From the NCBI RefSeq assembly GCF_020907985.1, contig NZ_JAJJPA010000001.1, forward strand, positions 434,001 to 498,000: a stretch of DNA of 64,000 nucleotides, in the 5' to 3' direction. Position 1 is the stretch's first letter. The number at the start of each line of letters is the position of its first letter. This DNA is from Kitasatospora humi. GTDB taxonomy: Bacteria; Actinomycetota; Actinomycetes; Streptomycetales; Streptomycetaceae. The notes below the pieces were generated by a model. That model saw nothing but the letters and a program-made list of their open reading frames with translations. It was not told where the DNA came from and ran no database searches. Made by a program: the position numbers and the translations under genes. Positions 17,012 through 24,772 of the stretch are shown piece by piece.

Positions 17012-17992
17012 ATGTGGCCGATGCGCCTGACCGGACGGAACGCGCTGGTGACCGGAGGATCCCGCGGGCTGGGACTGCTGATCGCCGAGGAACTGGTGGC
17101 CCGCGGCTGCCGGGTCGTGCTCTGCGCTCGCGACCCCCTCGAACTCGCCGAAGCGGAATGGCGGTTGCGAGAGCAAGGCGGTGAGGTCACCGCCGTGGTC
17201 TGCGACCTGACCGAACCCGGCGCGCCCGAGCGCCTGCTCGATGCGGTGCGTGAGCGGTACGGCGAGCTCGACGTGCTGGTCAACAATGCCGGGATCATCC
17301 AGGTCGGCCCGGTCGCGGCGTTGCACGAGGAGGACTACCGCACCGCTTGGGAGTTGATGTACTCCGTGCCCCTGCGCCTGATCCTGGCCGCGTTGCCGCA
17401 GATGCGCGAACGCCGCCGGGGCGTCATCGTCAACGTCACCTCGCTCGGCGGCCGCATCCCGGCTCCGCACCTCCTGCCCTACGTGGGTGCGAAGTTCGCG
17501 TTCACCGGCCTGTCCAGCGGGCTGCGCGCGGAACTGGCCCGCGAGGGCGTCAGCGTGACCACGGTAGTGCCGGGGCTGATGCGCACCGGGTCGTACAACG
17601 CGGCGGAGTTCGCGGGCCAGGCCGCCCGGGAGTACGCCTGGTTCGCCGTCGCGAGCTCGCTGCCGCTGCTCTCGATGGACGCCCGACGGGCCGCCCGCGC
17701 GATCGTCCAGGCGGCGGAGCGCGGCCGCCCGGAGCTGGTGCTCACTCCGGCCGCCAAGGTCGCGGTCCGTGCCTTCGGTCTCGCTCCGGCCACGATGACC
17801 CGGCTCCTGTCGGTGACCGCGCGCCTGCTGCCGCCGCCGGGGTCCGCCCCCGAGCGTGGTGTGCCCGGCTCCCGGGCCTCGCAGCGGCATGACGGCGGCG
17901 TGCTGGCCCGACTGACCCTGCTGGGCGAACGGGCCGGGCGCCGGAACAACGAACCGGCGGCGGCCTGGCGGCAGCGGGTGGGGGCATCCTGA
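17012..17992 (+). CDS. Short-chain dehydrogenase/reductase
   Basis: The product is 326 aa. Classical SDR: TGGSRGLG nucleotide motif at 14-21, NNAG, the serine in NVTSLGG, and the catalytic YVGAK (Tyr157, Lys161). The C-terminal 100 residues, with SSLPLLSMDARRAARAIV and an Arg-rich end, extend beyond the core. The ATG has GGGAGG upstream at good spacing. The substrate is unknown. The gene sits in the stress island. Its stop lies inside a 26-bp tandem duplication. Confidence 0.88.
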   Translation: MWPMRLTGRNALVTGGSRGLGLLIAEELVARGCRVVLCARDPLELAEAEWRLREQGGEVTAVVCDLTEPGAPERLLDAVRERYGELDVLVNNAGIIQVGPVAALHEEDYRTAWELMYSVPLRLILAALPQMRERRRGVIVNVTSLGGRIPAPHLLPYVGAKFAFTGLSSGLRAELAREGVSVTTVVPGLMRTGSYNAAEFAGQAAREYAWFAVASSLPLLSMDARRAARAIVQAAERGRPELVLTPAAKVAVRAFGLAPATMTRLLSVTARLLPPPGSAPERGVPGSRASQRHDGGVLARLTLLGERAGRRNNEPAAAWRQRVGAS

Positions 17993-18027
17993 GCAGGTCC
18001 CGGGTGGGGGCTTCCTGAGCAGGTCCG
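17976..18027. repeat. 26-bp tandem duplication spanning the SDR stop codon
   Basis: Two 26-bp copies (17976-18001 and 18002-18027) differ at only two positions. The first copy holds the last codons and TGA of the SDR; the second repeats them in the intergenic space before the convergent ChaB gene. Confidence 0.92.
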
Positions 18028-18066
18028 CAGATCCGCCGCGGATCCGCTCCAGGTCACCCGTTCGTG

Positions 18067-18465
18067 CTATCTCGCCTTGCGGGTGGTCTGCCTGTTGGCC
18101 TTGCGAACGGCCTCCAGTAGTTGCCGCTTGCTCATCGTGGATCGCCCTTCGATCCCCAACCGCTGGGCGAGCTGGTACACGTGGGCCTTGCTGGCCCGCT
18201 CGTCGACGCCCTCTCCGCTGCGACCGCCGAGCTGCCGCGGCCGGGCGGACTGGGGATCGGACGGCCCCCTGTGCCCGTGCTCCTTTCGCTCCCAGTGGTC
18301 GCCCACCTTCTCGAAGGAGTGCTTGAGCGCCCCGTACGCGACTCGGTGCGACCGCTCACCCTCGCCGTACTGCTTGACGGCCGAGTCATGAGCCTTGATC
18401 CACGTGCGCTGGGCGTCCTCGGACGAGCGCTCCAGCGTCGAGGGGAGTTCCTCGCGGCCCGGCAT
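18067..18465 (-). CDS. ChaB-domain protein
   Basis: The product is 132 aa. REELPSTLERSSEDAQRTWIKAHDSAVKQYGEGERSHRVAY matches the ChaB family (helical, near residues 3-60), followed by KVGDHWERK. After a charged linker, a C-terminal segment ASKAHVYQLAQRLGIEGRSTMSKRQLLEAVR resembles a Rho-N/SAP-type small nucleic-acid-binding helix pair. The start at 18465 has an excellent AGGAGGT site; the 16 codons upstream are excluded. ChaB was linked to cation transport regulation in E. coli, but in actinobacteria it is mostly a stress-associated protein of unknown function. Confidence 0.88.
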   Translation of the reverse strand: MPGREELPSTLERSSEDAQRTWIKAHDSAVKQYGEGERSHRVAYGALKHSFEKVGDHWERKEHGHRGPSDPQSARPRQLGGRSGEGVDERASKAHVYQLAQRLGIEGRSTMSKRQLLEAVRKANRQTTRKAR

Positions 18466-18562
18466 GACCTGCCACCTCCTGTCCTGGCTCTCCTGCGCTC
18501 GGCGCATGCCCACGCGCCGAGCGCAGGAAACGGCCTCGTGTGGGCCGAATGCCGGCTGCCCG

Positions 18563-18727
18563 TCACGGCGCCTGAACGTCGGCCGCCGGTGGCTCCGGCT
18601 CGTCGTCGTCCTCGGCCTTGGCCCGCACGTCCTTCGGAGTGGGCGTTGAAATGTCCCGTTGCTCCGCGGATCGCTCGCGCGTCTCCTCGCCGACTTCCTG
18701 GGTGTCGTTCTCGTCAGGGGTGCTCAT
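18563..18727 (-). CDS. Small acidic hydrophilic protein (54 aa)
   Basis: Too short for many gene finders. ATG 18727 is preceded by AGAGGA, and the product begins MSTPDENDTQEVGEETRERS and ends with a DDDEPEPP acidic stretch. It has no hydrophobic segment, so it is probably disordered. Codon third positions are mostly G/C. I do not recognise a named family. It lies upstream of ChaB on the same strand with about 100 bases between, and a stress-type promoter candidate lies 264 bases upstream. Confidence 0.6.
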   Translation of the reverse strand: MSTPDENDTQEVGEETRERSAEQRDISTPTPKDVRAKAEDDDEPEPPAADVQAP

Positions 18728-18990
18728 GACGGCATCCTCTCGTCCGTTCGGGCGGATATCCGGTCAGACACGCGGCCGGTTGGAACCGGCGCACTCCGGC
18801 CGGCGGACCTGGGCTCCGCTCCACACCGCAGCGGCGGCGCGGGCGGCGCGGGCCACCCGCAGGGGCCGCCGCCGACCGGCGTCAAGACGCTGCGCTCGCA
18901 TCCGCCGTCAGGTGTCGAAAGCGCGACGGTCGCCAGTGTCCGGACCGCCCGGCCGCATGGGTGCGCCGATTCGTGTCCCATGACTCCCGG

Positions 18991-19015
18991 CTACCCGTCC
19001 ACTGCGCCACCACAC
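18991..19015 (-). promoter_or_regulatory. Candidate SigB-family promoter, leftward
   Basis: On the minus strand GTGT (19015-19012), 15 bases, then GGGTAG (18996-18991). It would drive the 54-aa gene and possibly ChaB with a leader of roughly 250 bases. Pattern match only. Confidence 0.35.
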
Positions 19016-19161
19016 CCGCCGCGGTCCCGGGCCCGTCGGCGGATCCGCCGTGGCGGCAGCCGCCGCCCGGACGTTCGGGGCACCACCACAGGGTGCTGCC
19101 AGAGCCGGGCCTCCGCGCCCAGTCGCCTCGGCTGCGGCTGGTCTCGGTTGCAGCCGGCACT

Positions 19162-19186
19162 GCTTCATCGGCTCGTGAACGGGTAG
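19162..19186 (+). promoter_or_regulatory. Candidate SigB-family promoter for the DUF4235 gene
   Basis: GCTT, 15 bases, GGGTAG, ending 55 bases before the start codon at 19242. The spacing equals that of the sites at 2476 and 18991, and the gene encodes a stress-type membrane protein, which supports the call. Confidence 0.45.
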
Positions 19187-19241
19187 CCGCGTCCGGAGCC
19201 CGCGATGTCCGGGTTCCGGTTCGCAAGGTGAGGTGAGAGTC

Positions 19242-19508
19242 ATGAGCGTCGCCAAAGTCGTCTACAAGCCGGTCGCCCTGATGGCCGGCGGGCTCGGCGG
19301 GGTGGTGGCCGGTGCGGTCGTCAAGCAGGTCTGGAAGGCCGTGGCCGGCGAGGAGAAGACCCCAGCGGCGACGGACCAGCATCGGGGCTGGCGGGAGGTG
19401 CTGCTGGCCGCTGCCCTCCAAGGCGCCGTCTTCGCCCTGATGAAGGCGATCGTGGACCGCTTGGGTGCGAGCGGAGTGCGCCGACTGACTGGCGAATGGC
19501 CCGACTGA
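19242..19508 (+). CDS. DUF4235 membrane protein
   Basis: The product is 88 aa. It begins with VAKVVYKPVALMAGGLGGVVAGAVVKQVWKAV and has WREVLLAAALQGAVFALMKAIVDR, the two-helix pattern of the DUF4235 family. Both helices are hydrophobic enough to span or lie on the membrane. ATG 19242 is preferred over a start 9 bases upstream because of the GAGGTGAG site. Its function is unknown. Confidence 0.88.
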   Translation: MSVAKVVYKPVALMAGGLGGVVAGAVVKQVWKAVAGEEKTPAATDQHRGWREVLLAAALQGAVFALMKAIVDRLGASGVRRLTGEWPD

Positions 19509-19655
19509 GAGACGGGGCAGCGACGGGGCAGCAGTCGCCCGGGCCCTCCCACGGCGTCTGCGGCGTGGCACTTCCAGCGTGAGGGCTCCGGTGCGGTGCC
19601 TGCGGCAGGGGGCGTGCCCACCGGCCCGCGCGCATCAGCCGGGGCCCGCCCGCCT

Positions 19656-19692
19656 GCCGGCCTGGCCAGGCCAGGAGCCTGGCCAGGCCGGC
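19656..19692. terminator. Perfect 16-bp hairpin between convergent genes
   Basis: Arms 19656-19671 and 19677-19692 are fully complementary with a 5-base loop. The hairpin starts 5 bases after the stop of the leftward HATPase gene and lies downstream of the DUF4235 gene. There is no T-run, as usual for actinobacterial terminators. Confidence 0.8.
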
Positions 19693-19696
19693 AGAG

Positions 19697-20179
19697 TCAG
19701 GCGGGGGTGCGGCTGTCGGGGATGTCGAATTCGGCCCAGACGGCTTTGCCCGGCAGGTCGTCGTGGGGGGTGGTGCCCCAGCGGCTGGCCAGGAGGGCGA
19801 CGGTGTACAGACCGTGACCGCCGACTCGGCCCGGTGAATGCGGCTGACGGGGTTGCGGCGGTGTGACGAGTCGGTCGATGACTTCGATGCGCAGCAGACG
19901 GGGGGTGGCGTGCAGCACGAGTTGTTCGGGTCCGCCGGCGTGCCGGGAGGCATTGGTGACCAGTTCGGACACGACGATCAGTACGTCATCGGCGCGGGCC
20001 TGCTGATCGGGGTCGTCGGTGGGGAGCCAGCCCCAGTCGTGCAGCGCTCGGCGGGTGTGGTCGCGGCACCAGCCGACGGTGCCGGCGGCGCCGGTCAGGG
20101 TGAGTCGGCGGGTCTGCCCGTGCGCGGCAAGCGAGGGCAGCACCGGCTGGTCGCTGGTCCGCGGATCGCTCGCTCTCAT
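19697..20179 (-). CDS. HATPase-domain anti-sigma factor (RsbW/SpoIIAB-like)
   Basis: The product is 160 aa. The N box DDVLIVVSELVTNASRHAG has the Mg-ATP-binding Asn76. IEVIDR contains the G1-type Asp, and GGHGLYTVALLASRWG is the G2-like glycine loop. This matches streptomycete serine-kinase anti-sigma factors. It probably binds the sigma factor encoded at 20.9-21.8 kb and phosphorylates the STAS protein encoded just upstream. The start at 20179 has GAGGACAG; a longer frame to 20278 overlaps the STAS end and has no family sequence. Many homologues act without a dedicated sigma partner, so the pairing is inferred. Confidence 0.85.
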   Translation of the reverse strand: MRASDPRTSDQPVLPSLAAHGQTRRLTLTGAAGTVGWCRDHTRRALHDWGWLPTDDPDQQARADDVLIVVSELVTNASRHAGGPEQLVLHATPRLLRIEVIDRLVTPPQPRQPHSPGRVGGHGLYTVALLASRWGTTPHDDLPGKAVWAEFDIPDSRTPA

Positions 20180-20274
20180 CTGTCCTCGCTTCGACGGCTG
20201 TGCGGCGGCGGCGAAATCGGTCGCCGGGGGTCGTCTGCCCACTGAGGGAGGACTGGACACCCGGACGGGGTGCG

Positions 20275-20652
20275 TCACCGGGTGATGGCCGCGTCAAGAT
20301 CCGGGCGGATGTCGAACACGGTGTCGGCCCCGGTGATTTGGAAGATCCGGGCGACCGGGGGTTGCAGGTCGGCCAGGATCAGGGCATCGCCGGCGTCATG
20401 GGCCTCGCGCCGGGCAGCGAGGAGGGTGTTGAGGCCGGTGGAGTCGCAGAAGAGGAGGCCGTGGCAGTCCACCACGAGACGATCGGTGCCGGGACGGGCC
20501 AGGGCATCGGTGAGGCGTTCGTGCAACAGGGCGACGCTGTCGTGATCCAGTTCGCCGGCGGGCGAGACGACGACGCTTCGGTCCTGGACGCGGATGTCCA
20601 CCGTCAGGCGGTTGGTGGCGGCTCCGGTTCCTTCGGCGGGATTGCTGGGCAT
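20275..20652 (-). CDS. STAS-domain anti-sigma factor antagonist
   Basis: The product is 125 aa. It has VVVSPAGELDHDSV, LVVDCHGLLFCDSTGLNTLL and a late ITGADTVFDI segment, the SpoIIAA/RsbV pattern. Ser71 in DSTG is the usual phosphorylated residue. ATG 20652 has GAGGAG upstream. It lies 95 bp upstream of the HATPase gene on the same strand and diverges from the sigma gene across 252 bp, giving a compact partner-switching module. Confidence 0.9.
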   Translation of the reverse strand: MPSNPAEGTGAATNRLTVDIRVQDRSVVVSPAGELDHDSVALLHERLTDALARPGTDRLVVDCHGLLFCDSTGLNTLLAARREAHDAGDALILADLQPPVARIFQITGADTVFDIRPDLDAAITR

Positions 20653-20904
20653 GGCACTCCTCTGCACTCGAATGCGGCGCGACCGCCAGTTTGCCACGAC
20701 CCGCCGGTGGCGCGTCTGGTCGAGGCCTGGATCCGTGCACCAGGCGGCCCCACTGGCTGCCGGCGCGCGGGGAGTGCGTGATGCGGGAGAAGATTCCGTG
20801 AAGGCGGGATTGCTTCCGAGGGTGGGGGGCAACCGTTCGCCCATCACCGTCCGTAGGACCGTGGACCGACGAGTAGCCACCCATCGAAACCGAAGGAGCG
20901 GAAA

Positions 20905-21786
20905 ATGCCGGTGACCGTGACCATGGATCCGCCCACCACCGCTCCCCGCGTCGCCAGTGCGCCCGAGCTCCGATCGCTCGCGACGCAGTTGGGCATTGAC
21001 GTGGGGGACCTGACGAAGGTCTGCCCGGCCGATGCGCGCGAACTCTCGAAGGTGCTCTTCGCCCGGCTGCGCGCTGTGGACGAGGAGAGCGACGAGTACT
21101 CCTACGTCCGCGGAACCCTGATCGAGCTGAACATGGCCCTGGTGCGGTTCTGCGCCGGCCGTTTCGGGCACCGCAGTGAGTCGGTCGAGGACATCGTGCA
21201 GGTCGGAACCGTCGGGCTGATCAAGGCGATCGACCGCTTCGACCCGTCCTACGACGTGGAGTTCTCCACCTTCGCGATCCCGACGATCACCGGCGAGATC
21301 AAGCGCTTCTTCCGCGACACCAGCTGGATGGTCCATGTGCCGCGTCGGCTCCAGGAGCTGCATATCAGCATCGCCAAGGTCTCGGGCGAGATGGAGCAAG
21401 TCCTCGACCGGGCGCCCACTGCCGCCGAACTGGCCGAGCGCCTGGAGCTGCCGGAAGCCGAGGTCGTGGAAGGACTCGTCGCCGCCCGGGCGCAGACCGC
21501 CCACTCGCTGGACGCCCCGGCTGCGGACGACGACGGCGGCCAGGACTCCGCCCTGGCGGCCAGGCTCGCCGTCGAGGAGCCGGAGTACGAGAAGATGCTC
21601 GCGCTGGAGAGCCTCAAGCCGCTGATCGCCGAATTGCCAGAGCGCGAGCGGCGGATCCTCTCCCTGCGCTTCTCCGCAGACCTCACCCAGGCCGAGATAG
21701 GGCGCGAGCTGGGAATCTCCCAGATGCACGTCTCGCGGCTCCTCACCCGCACCCTGACCATGTTGCGCGAGGCCCTGTCCGCCTAG
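20905..21786 (+). CDS. SigB/SigF-family RNA polymerase sigma factor
   Basis: The product is 293 aa. Region 2 is clear: RFGHRSESVEDIVQVGTVGLIKAIDRFDPSYDVEFSTFAIPTITGEIKRFFRD, then WMVHVPRRLQEL (2.4/3.0). Region 4 has LPERERRILSLRF and QAEIGRELGISQMHVSRLLTRTL, the helix-turn-helix for the -35 element. This is the general-stress/sporulation class of streptomycetes. ATG 20905 follows GAAGGAGCGG at good spacing. It probably reads the GNNT-N15-GGGTA sites in this window. Confidence 0.93.
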   Translation: MPVTVTMDPPTTAPRVASAPELRSLATQLGIDVGDLTKVCPADARELSKVLFARLRAVDEESDEYSYVRGTLIELNMALVRFCAGRFGHRSESVEDIVQVGTVGLIKAIDRFDPSYDVEFSTFAIPTITGEIKRFFRDTSWMVHVPRRLQELHISIAKVSGEMEQVLDRAPTAAELAERLELPEAEVVEGLVAARAQTAHSLDAPAADDDGGQDSALAARLAVEEPEYEKMLALESLKPLIAELPERERRILSLRFSADLTQAEIGRELGISQMHVSRLLTRTLTMLREALSA

Positions 21787-21955
21787 CGGGTGGCGTTAGG
21801 CCTTCCCACAAGTAGCCTCCGCTGGAATCCAGTTGGTCCAAGCTGTCACGAGCTGACGTATTGTCAGGTTCGGCGCGAATGGGTCGAGGGTCGAGGGTCG
21901 AGGGGCAGCGCCCGCCGGTGCGCGGGCGGTCACGAAGCAGCACTGCCATCCCAGG

Positions 21956-21988
21956 GGCCAACGCCGGTCTTCGGTACCGGCGTTGGCC
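21956..21988. terminator. Hairpin downstream of the sigma gene
   Basis: Arms of 13 bases (21956-21968, 21976-21988) are perfectly complementary around a 7-base loop. It lies 170 bases after the sigma stop and could end that transcript. Confidence 0.6.
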
Positions 21989-22280
21989 GACTGCCACCGC
22001 CGCACCTGCCGCGTCCCCCGCGCCGGGAGAACGAGCGGCGCCTTTGCGTTTCCGCATGCCGGCCCGCCGGCCCGTCGGCGCGTCAACTCCCACGCCTGCC
22101 CGATGGTCGCCCGTGGCTTCGCTGCGCCGGCCGGAGAACGGCACCAGCCTCCCCCGGCGGGCTTCCCGGGCTCCGGCACCTCCCAGTGAGCCTCTTGCCG
22201 GTACGTGCCTGGCCCGTGAGTCCGCCGCCGGTGCCCGGGGGCCCGGACCGTCGGTCGCTCGCCGGGTGGGACCGTGCGCG

Positions 22281-22305
22281 GGGTTGGGCGACGTTCGATG
22301 GGTAG
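22281..22305 (+). promoter_or_regulatory. Orphan SigB-type promoter candidate
   Basis: GGGT, 15 bases, GGGTAG on the plus strand. No plus-strand gene follows until 23205; a transcript from here would run antisense to the membrane-protein gene at 22426-22854. Confidence 0.25.
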
Positions 22306-22425
22306 CCCGCTACCGGCCGGCGATCCCGCGGAGCCTGCGGAGGCGGCCAGCCCACCCAGGACCGTGTGCTTGGTCGCTTGGTAGCTGGGCGGCTTGGTCG
22401 CCGTGGTCGCCATGAGGCCACCGGG

Positions 22426-22854
22426 TCAGGGCCGGGGCGGGCGGCGGCCCTGCAACCGCTGAGGCGGTCCTTCCGGCCGGGGCAGCGACCCTTCGCCGGC
22501 GTAGGCACCGATGCCGAGGGACCGTTCCAGCTCGTCGATCCGTTCGGCCACGTCCTGGTCGCACCGCCGCTCGGCCGGAACGCCGACGGGGCGGGCGAAC
22601 AGCAGGTCCGTCACGGCGTGCTTGAGCACCAGCACTGGCACCGCCACGACCCAGCACACTCCGGACAGCAGCGCGATCACTTCGACCTGATGGCGCTCGT
22701 GCCGCTCGAAATCGGCCAGTGCCCGCGCACGTCGGAAGCGGCTGGTGGCCGCGCCGTCGAGGAAACCGGCTCTGCTGCGCTCGAACACCACCCGGGCGGT
22801 GAGAGCCGCACCGAGACCGTAACCGCCGAGGACGCCCAACATCAGCCACAACAT
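22426..22854 (-). CDS. Hypothetical membrane protein (142 aa)
   Basis: It begins with a hydrophobic helix, MLWLMLGVLGGYGLGAALTA (residues 1-20), then a basic RFRRARALADFERHERHQ stretch and a second hydrophobic helix, VEVIALLSGVCWVVAVPVLVL (about 56-76). The C-terminal part is charged, with VAERIDELERSLGIGAYAGEG, possibly a short coiled coil. ATG 22854 has GGGAG upstream. No family recognised; likely an inner-membrane protein with cytosolic tail, in the stress island. Confidence 0.7.
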   Translation of the reverse strand: MLWLMLGVLGGYGLGAALTARVVFERSRAGFLDGAATSRFRRARALADFERHERHQVEVIALLSGVCWVVAVPVLVLKHAVTDLLFARPVGVPAERRCDQDVAERIDELERSLGIGAYAGEGSLPRPEGPPQRLQGRRPPRP

Positions 22855-23204
22855 CGTGGATCGTCTCCCTCCCCACTTGTCGCTTCGTGGCGCGGAGCTC
22901 GCCTGCCCCGGCGACCGGATTCCTAACAAACGGCGGCAGCGGGGGCGCCGCAGGGGCAATGCCATCGACGACGGGCACGCACGGTTGTCCACCACTGAGG
23001 CACCGTCAGGCGGCTTGGCGGCTGATCCGTTCAACACCGCGCCGAGCCATGCCCTTCCGAAGCCCGAAGCCCGAAGCCCGAAGTCCGAAGCAGTAGCGGG
23101 CCGATCGCGTCCGCGGCGGCCCCGGCGGCGGGCTGGTGTGCGACACGAACTCCGGGGCAGACGGGGGCGAAGAGAGCGAGGGAACCCGACGTCTGGAGGT
23201 TGCG
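22855..23204. other. Divergent intergenic region with a 7-bp repeat
   Basis: This 350-bp gap separates the leftward membrane protein and the rightward PRC-barrel gene. Five head-to-tail 7-bp units CCGAAGC (one with a final T) lie at 23057-23091. No promoter was recognised with confidence. Confidence 0.6.
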
Positions 23205-23879
23205 ATGAACACGCCCGTGCCGTACAGGATCGGAGTCGACGTCAGCTGTGCCGATGGTGACTGCGGCCGACTGGACCGCGTGGTGATCGATCCGTTGGCG
23301 AGTCAGGTCACCCATCTGGTGGTGGACAACCGCCTGGTGCCGGTCGACCTGGTCGAGGAGCCGGCGAACGGGGCGCCCGCGGACACCGAGGGAGGCATCC
23401 GGCTGCGCTGCACCCTCGATCGCCTGGACCGGCTCCAACCCGTCGAGGAGACCGACTACCTCCCCGGTGGCACCGCCGGCGGCCCCACCCCGTCCGGCTA
23501 CCGTCAGGAGGAGGCGCTGCTGCTGCCGTACTACGGTCTCGGGGCCGGGACCGTCGGGTTGACCCCCGCCCTCCTGACGCCTCAGGCCGAGCCGACGGTA
23601 GTGGCGCACGACCGGATTCCCGCCGGTGAGGTGCAGGTCCGGCGCGGCGACCGGGTCGAGGCCGCCGACGGTCCCATCGGTCGGGTGCAGGGCCTGGTGG
23701 TCGACCCCCGCGACCACGGCGTGACGCACGTGCTCCTCCAGGAAGGCCACCTGTGGGGCAAGAAGACCGTTGCCATACCGATCCGGGAGACCTACTGGCG
23801 CGGCGGCTTGGTCAACGTGCGCCTGACCAAGGCGGAGCTGGCCGAACTCCCGGAGGTGGAGCTGGCCTCCCACACCTGA
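23205..23879 (+). CDS. PRC-barrel domain protein, two repeats
   Basis: The product is 224 aa. The first PRC-barrel (about 8-75) has IGVDVSCADGDCGRLDRVVIDPLASQVTHLVV; the second (about 145-215) has VRRGDRVEAADGPIGRVQGLVVDPRDHGVTHVLLQEGHLWGKK. Both show the G-x2-GxVxxlviDp...vthlvv pattern. A Pro/Gly linker joins them. ATG 23205 is preceded by GGAGG. PRC-barrel proteins of this type are common in actinobacterial stress regulons; the ligand or partner is unknown. Confidence 0.88.
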   Translation: MNTPVPYRIGVDVSCADGDCGRLDRVVIDPLASQVTHLVVDNRLVPVDLVEEPANGAPADTEGGIRLRCTLDRLDRLQPVEETDYLPGGTAGGPTPSGYRQEEALLLPYYGLGAGTVGLTPALLTPQAEPTVVAHDRIPAGEVQVRRGDRVEAADGPIGRVQGLVVDPRDHGVTHVLLQEGHLWGKKTVAIPIRETYWRGGLVNVRLTKAELAELPEVELASHT

Positions 23880-24015
23880 TCACGGCTGCCACTTCTGCCA
23901 CGCCCACTTCTGCCACGGTTGCGGCCCCCGGGGCGTCAGGCCCCCTCTGCCCGGCCCCCAACCGTCCCTCGGGCCGGGGGCCTGCAGCCGGGCCGGGGCC
24001 TGCAGCCCTTCAGCA

Positions 24016-24059
24016 CCCGGGCGCCGCCGTTGAGGAGGACCTGGGCGGCGGCGCCCGGG
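24016..24059. terminator. 13-bp hairpin between convergent genes
   Basis: CCCGGGCGCCGCC (24016-24028) pairs with GGCGGCGCCCGGG (24047-24059) around an 18-base loop, between the PRC-barrel gene and the convergent reductase gene. Likely bidirectional. Confidence 0.7.
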
Positions 24060-24075
24060 CTGACCGGAGCCGGCT

Positions 24076-24648
24076 CTAGCGGACGACGTCGAAGACCTGC
24101 TTCTGCAGGCCGTTCCGGTAGACGTCGTGCTCCACGAGCTCCAGCTTCTGGGCGTCCTTGTCGGTGGTGCTGAACAGTCGCTTGCCGGCGCCGAGCAGCA
24201 GCGGGAAGACGAGCAGGTGGTAGCGGTCGATGAGACCCGCGTCCGACAGGCCGTGGTTCAGCCGGGCGCTGCCGTGGACGATGATCGGGCCGCCGTCCGT
24301 CTCCTTGAGCGCGGCGACCTCGTCCAGAGAGCGGAGGATGGTCGTCTCGCCCCAGTCGGAGACGAGCCGGTCGTCGGTGAGCGTGGTGGAGACGACGTAC
24401 TTCGGCATGGTGTTGTAGCGCGCGAACTCCGCCATGGCCGGCCACACCGGGCTGAACGCCTCGTAGCTGGTCCGGCCCATGAGGACCGCGGTGGACTCCT
24501 GCTGCTCCCGCTCCTTGATCTCGTACGCCTCGGGGACGAACGCGATGTCCTTGAAGGTCCACCCGGAGTTGCGGTAGCCGGGTTCGCCGCCGGGACCCTC
24601 CACGACGCCGTCGAGGGAGATGAACGCGGTGCTGATCAGAGTGCGCAT
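24076..24648 (-). CDS. Dihydrofolate reductase family protein (RibD C-terminal-like)
   Basis: The product is 190 aa. Fold marks include LISTAFISLDGVVEGPGG at the start, VLMGRTSYEAFSPVWP, KYVVSTTL, and IIVHGSARLNHGLSDAGLIDRYHLLVFPLLLGAGKRLF. This is the stand-alone RibD-C/DHFR-like reductase family, widespread in Streptomyces and of unknown substrate; NADPH use is expected. ATG 24648 has AGGAAAG upstream, and the longer frame to 24795 is not needed. It lacks a deaminase domain, so it is not a complete RibD. Confidence 0.9.
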   Translation of the reverse strand: MRTLISTAFISLDGVVEGPGGEPGYRNSGWTFKDIAFVPEAYEIKEREQQESTAVLMGRTSYEAFSPVWPAMAEFARYNTMPKYVVSTTLTDDRLVSDWGETTILRSLDEVAALKETDGGPIIVHGSARLNHGLSDAGLIDRYHLLVFPLLLGAGKRLFSTTDKDAQKLELVEHDVYRNGLQKQVFDVVR

Positions 24649-24772
24649 GATGGCTTTCCTTGGTGTGGCGTGCTCGGTTGTCCTGCTGTCATGCTGGGGC
24701 ATTCGACCCGCAGACCGCTCCCTGGCCGACCGTGCCGCCCACGCCGTGCGAGGGCGTCGCCTTCGGTCACGA

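Larger units (their letters stand above)
18728..19241. other. Divergent intergenic region with two stress-promoter candidates
   Basis: This 514-bp gap separates the leftward 54-aa gene from the rightward DUF4235 gene. Frames inside are Arg/Pro-rich shadows. Two GNNT-N15-GGGTAG sites face away from each other (18991-19015 minus and 19162-19186 plus). Confidence 0.65.
21787..22425. other. 639-bp region without a confident gene
   Basis: It holds the hairpin at 21956-21988 and a GNNT-N15-GGGTAG match at 22281-22305. A leftward open frame (22413 to 21796) starts 12 bases after the stop of the membrane-protein gene; its first 40 or so codons look plausible (MATTATKPPSYQATKHTVLG) but the rest is Arg/Pro/Gly-rich. 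It may be a decayed gene. Confidence 0.5.

Noticed and set aside
23057..23091. 7-bp repeat as an iteron or origin
   Set aside because: Only five very short units, and no replication gene nearby.
24076..24648. The missing riboflavin gene ribD
   Set aside because: It has only the reductase-like fold and no deaminase domain, and is far from the rib operon.
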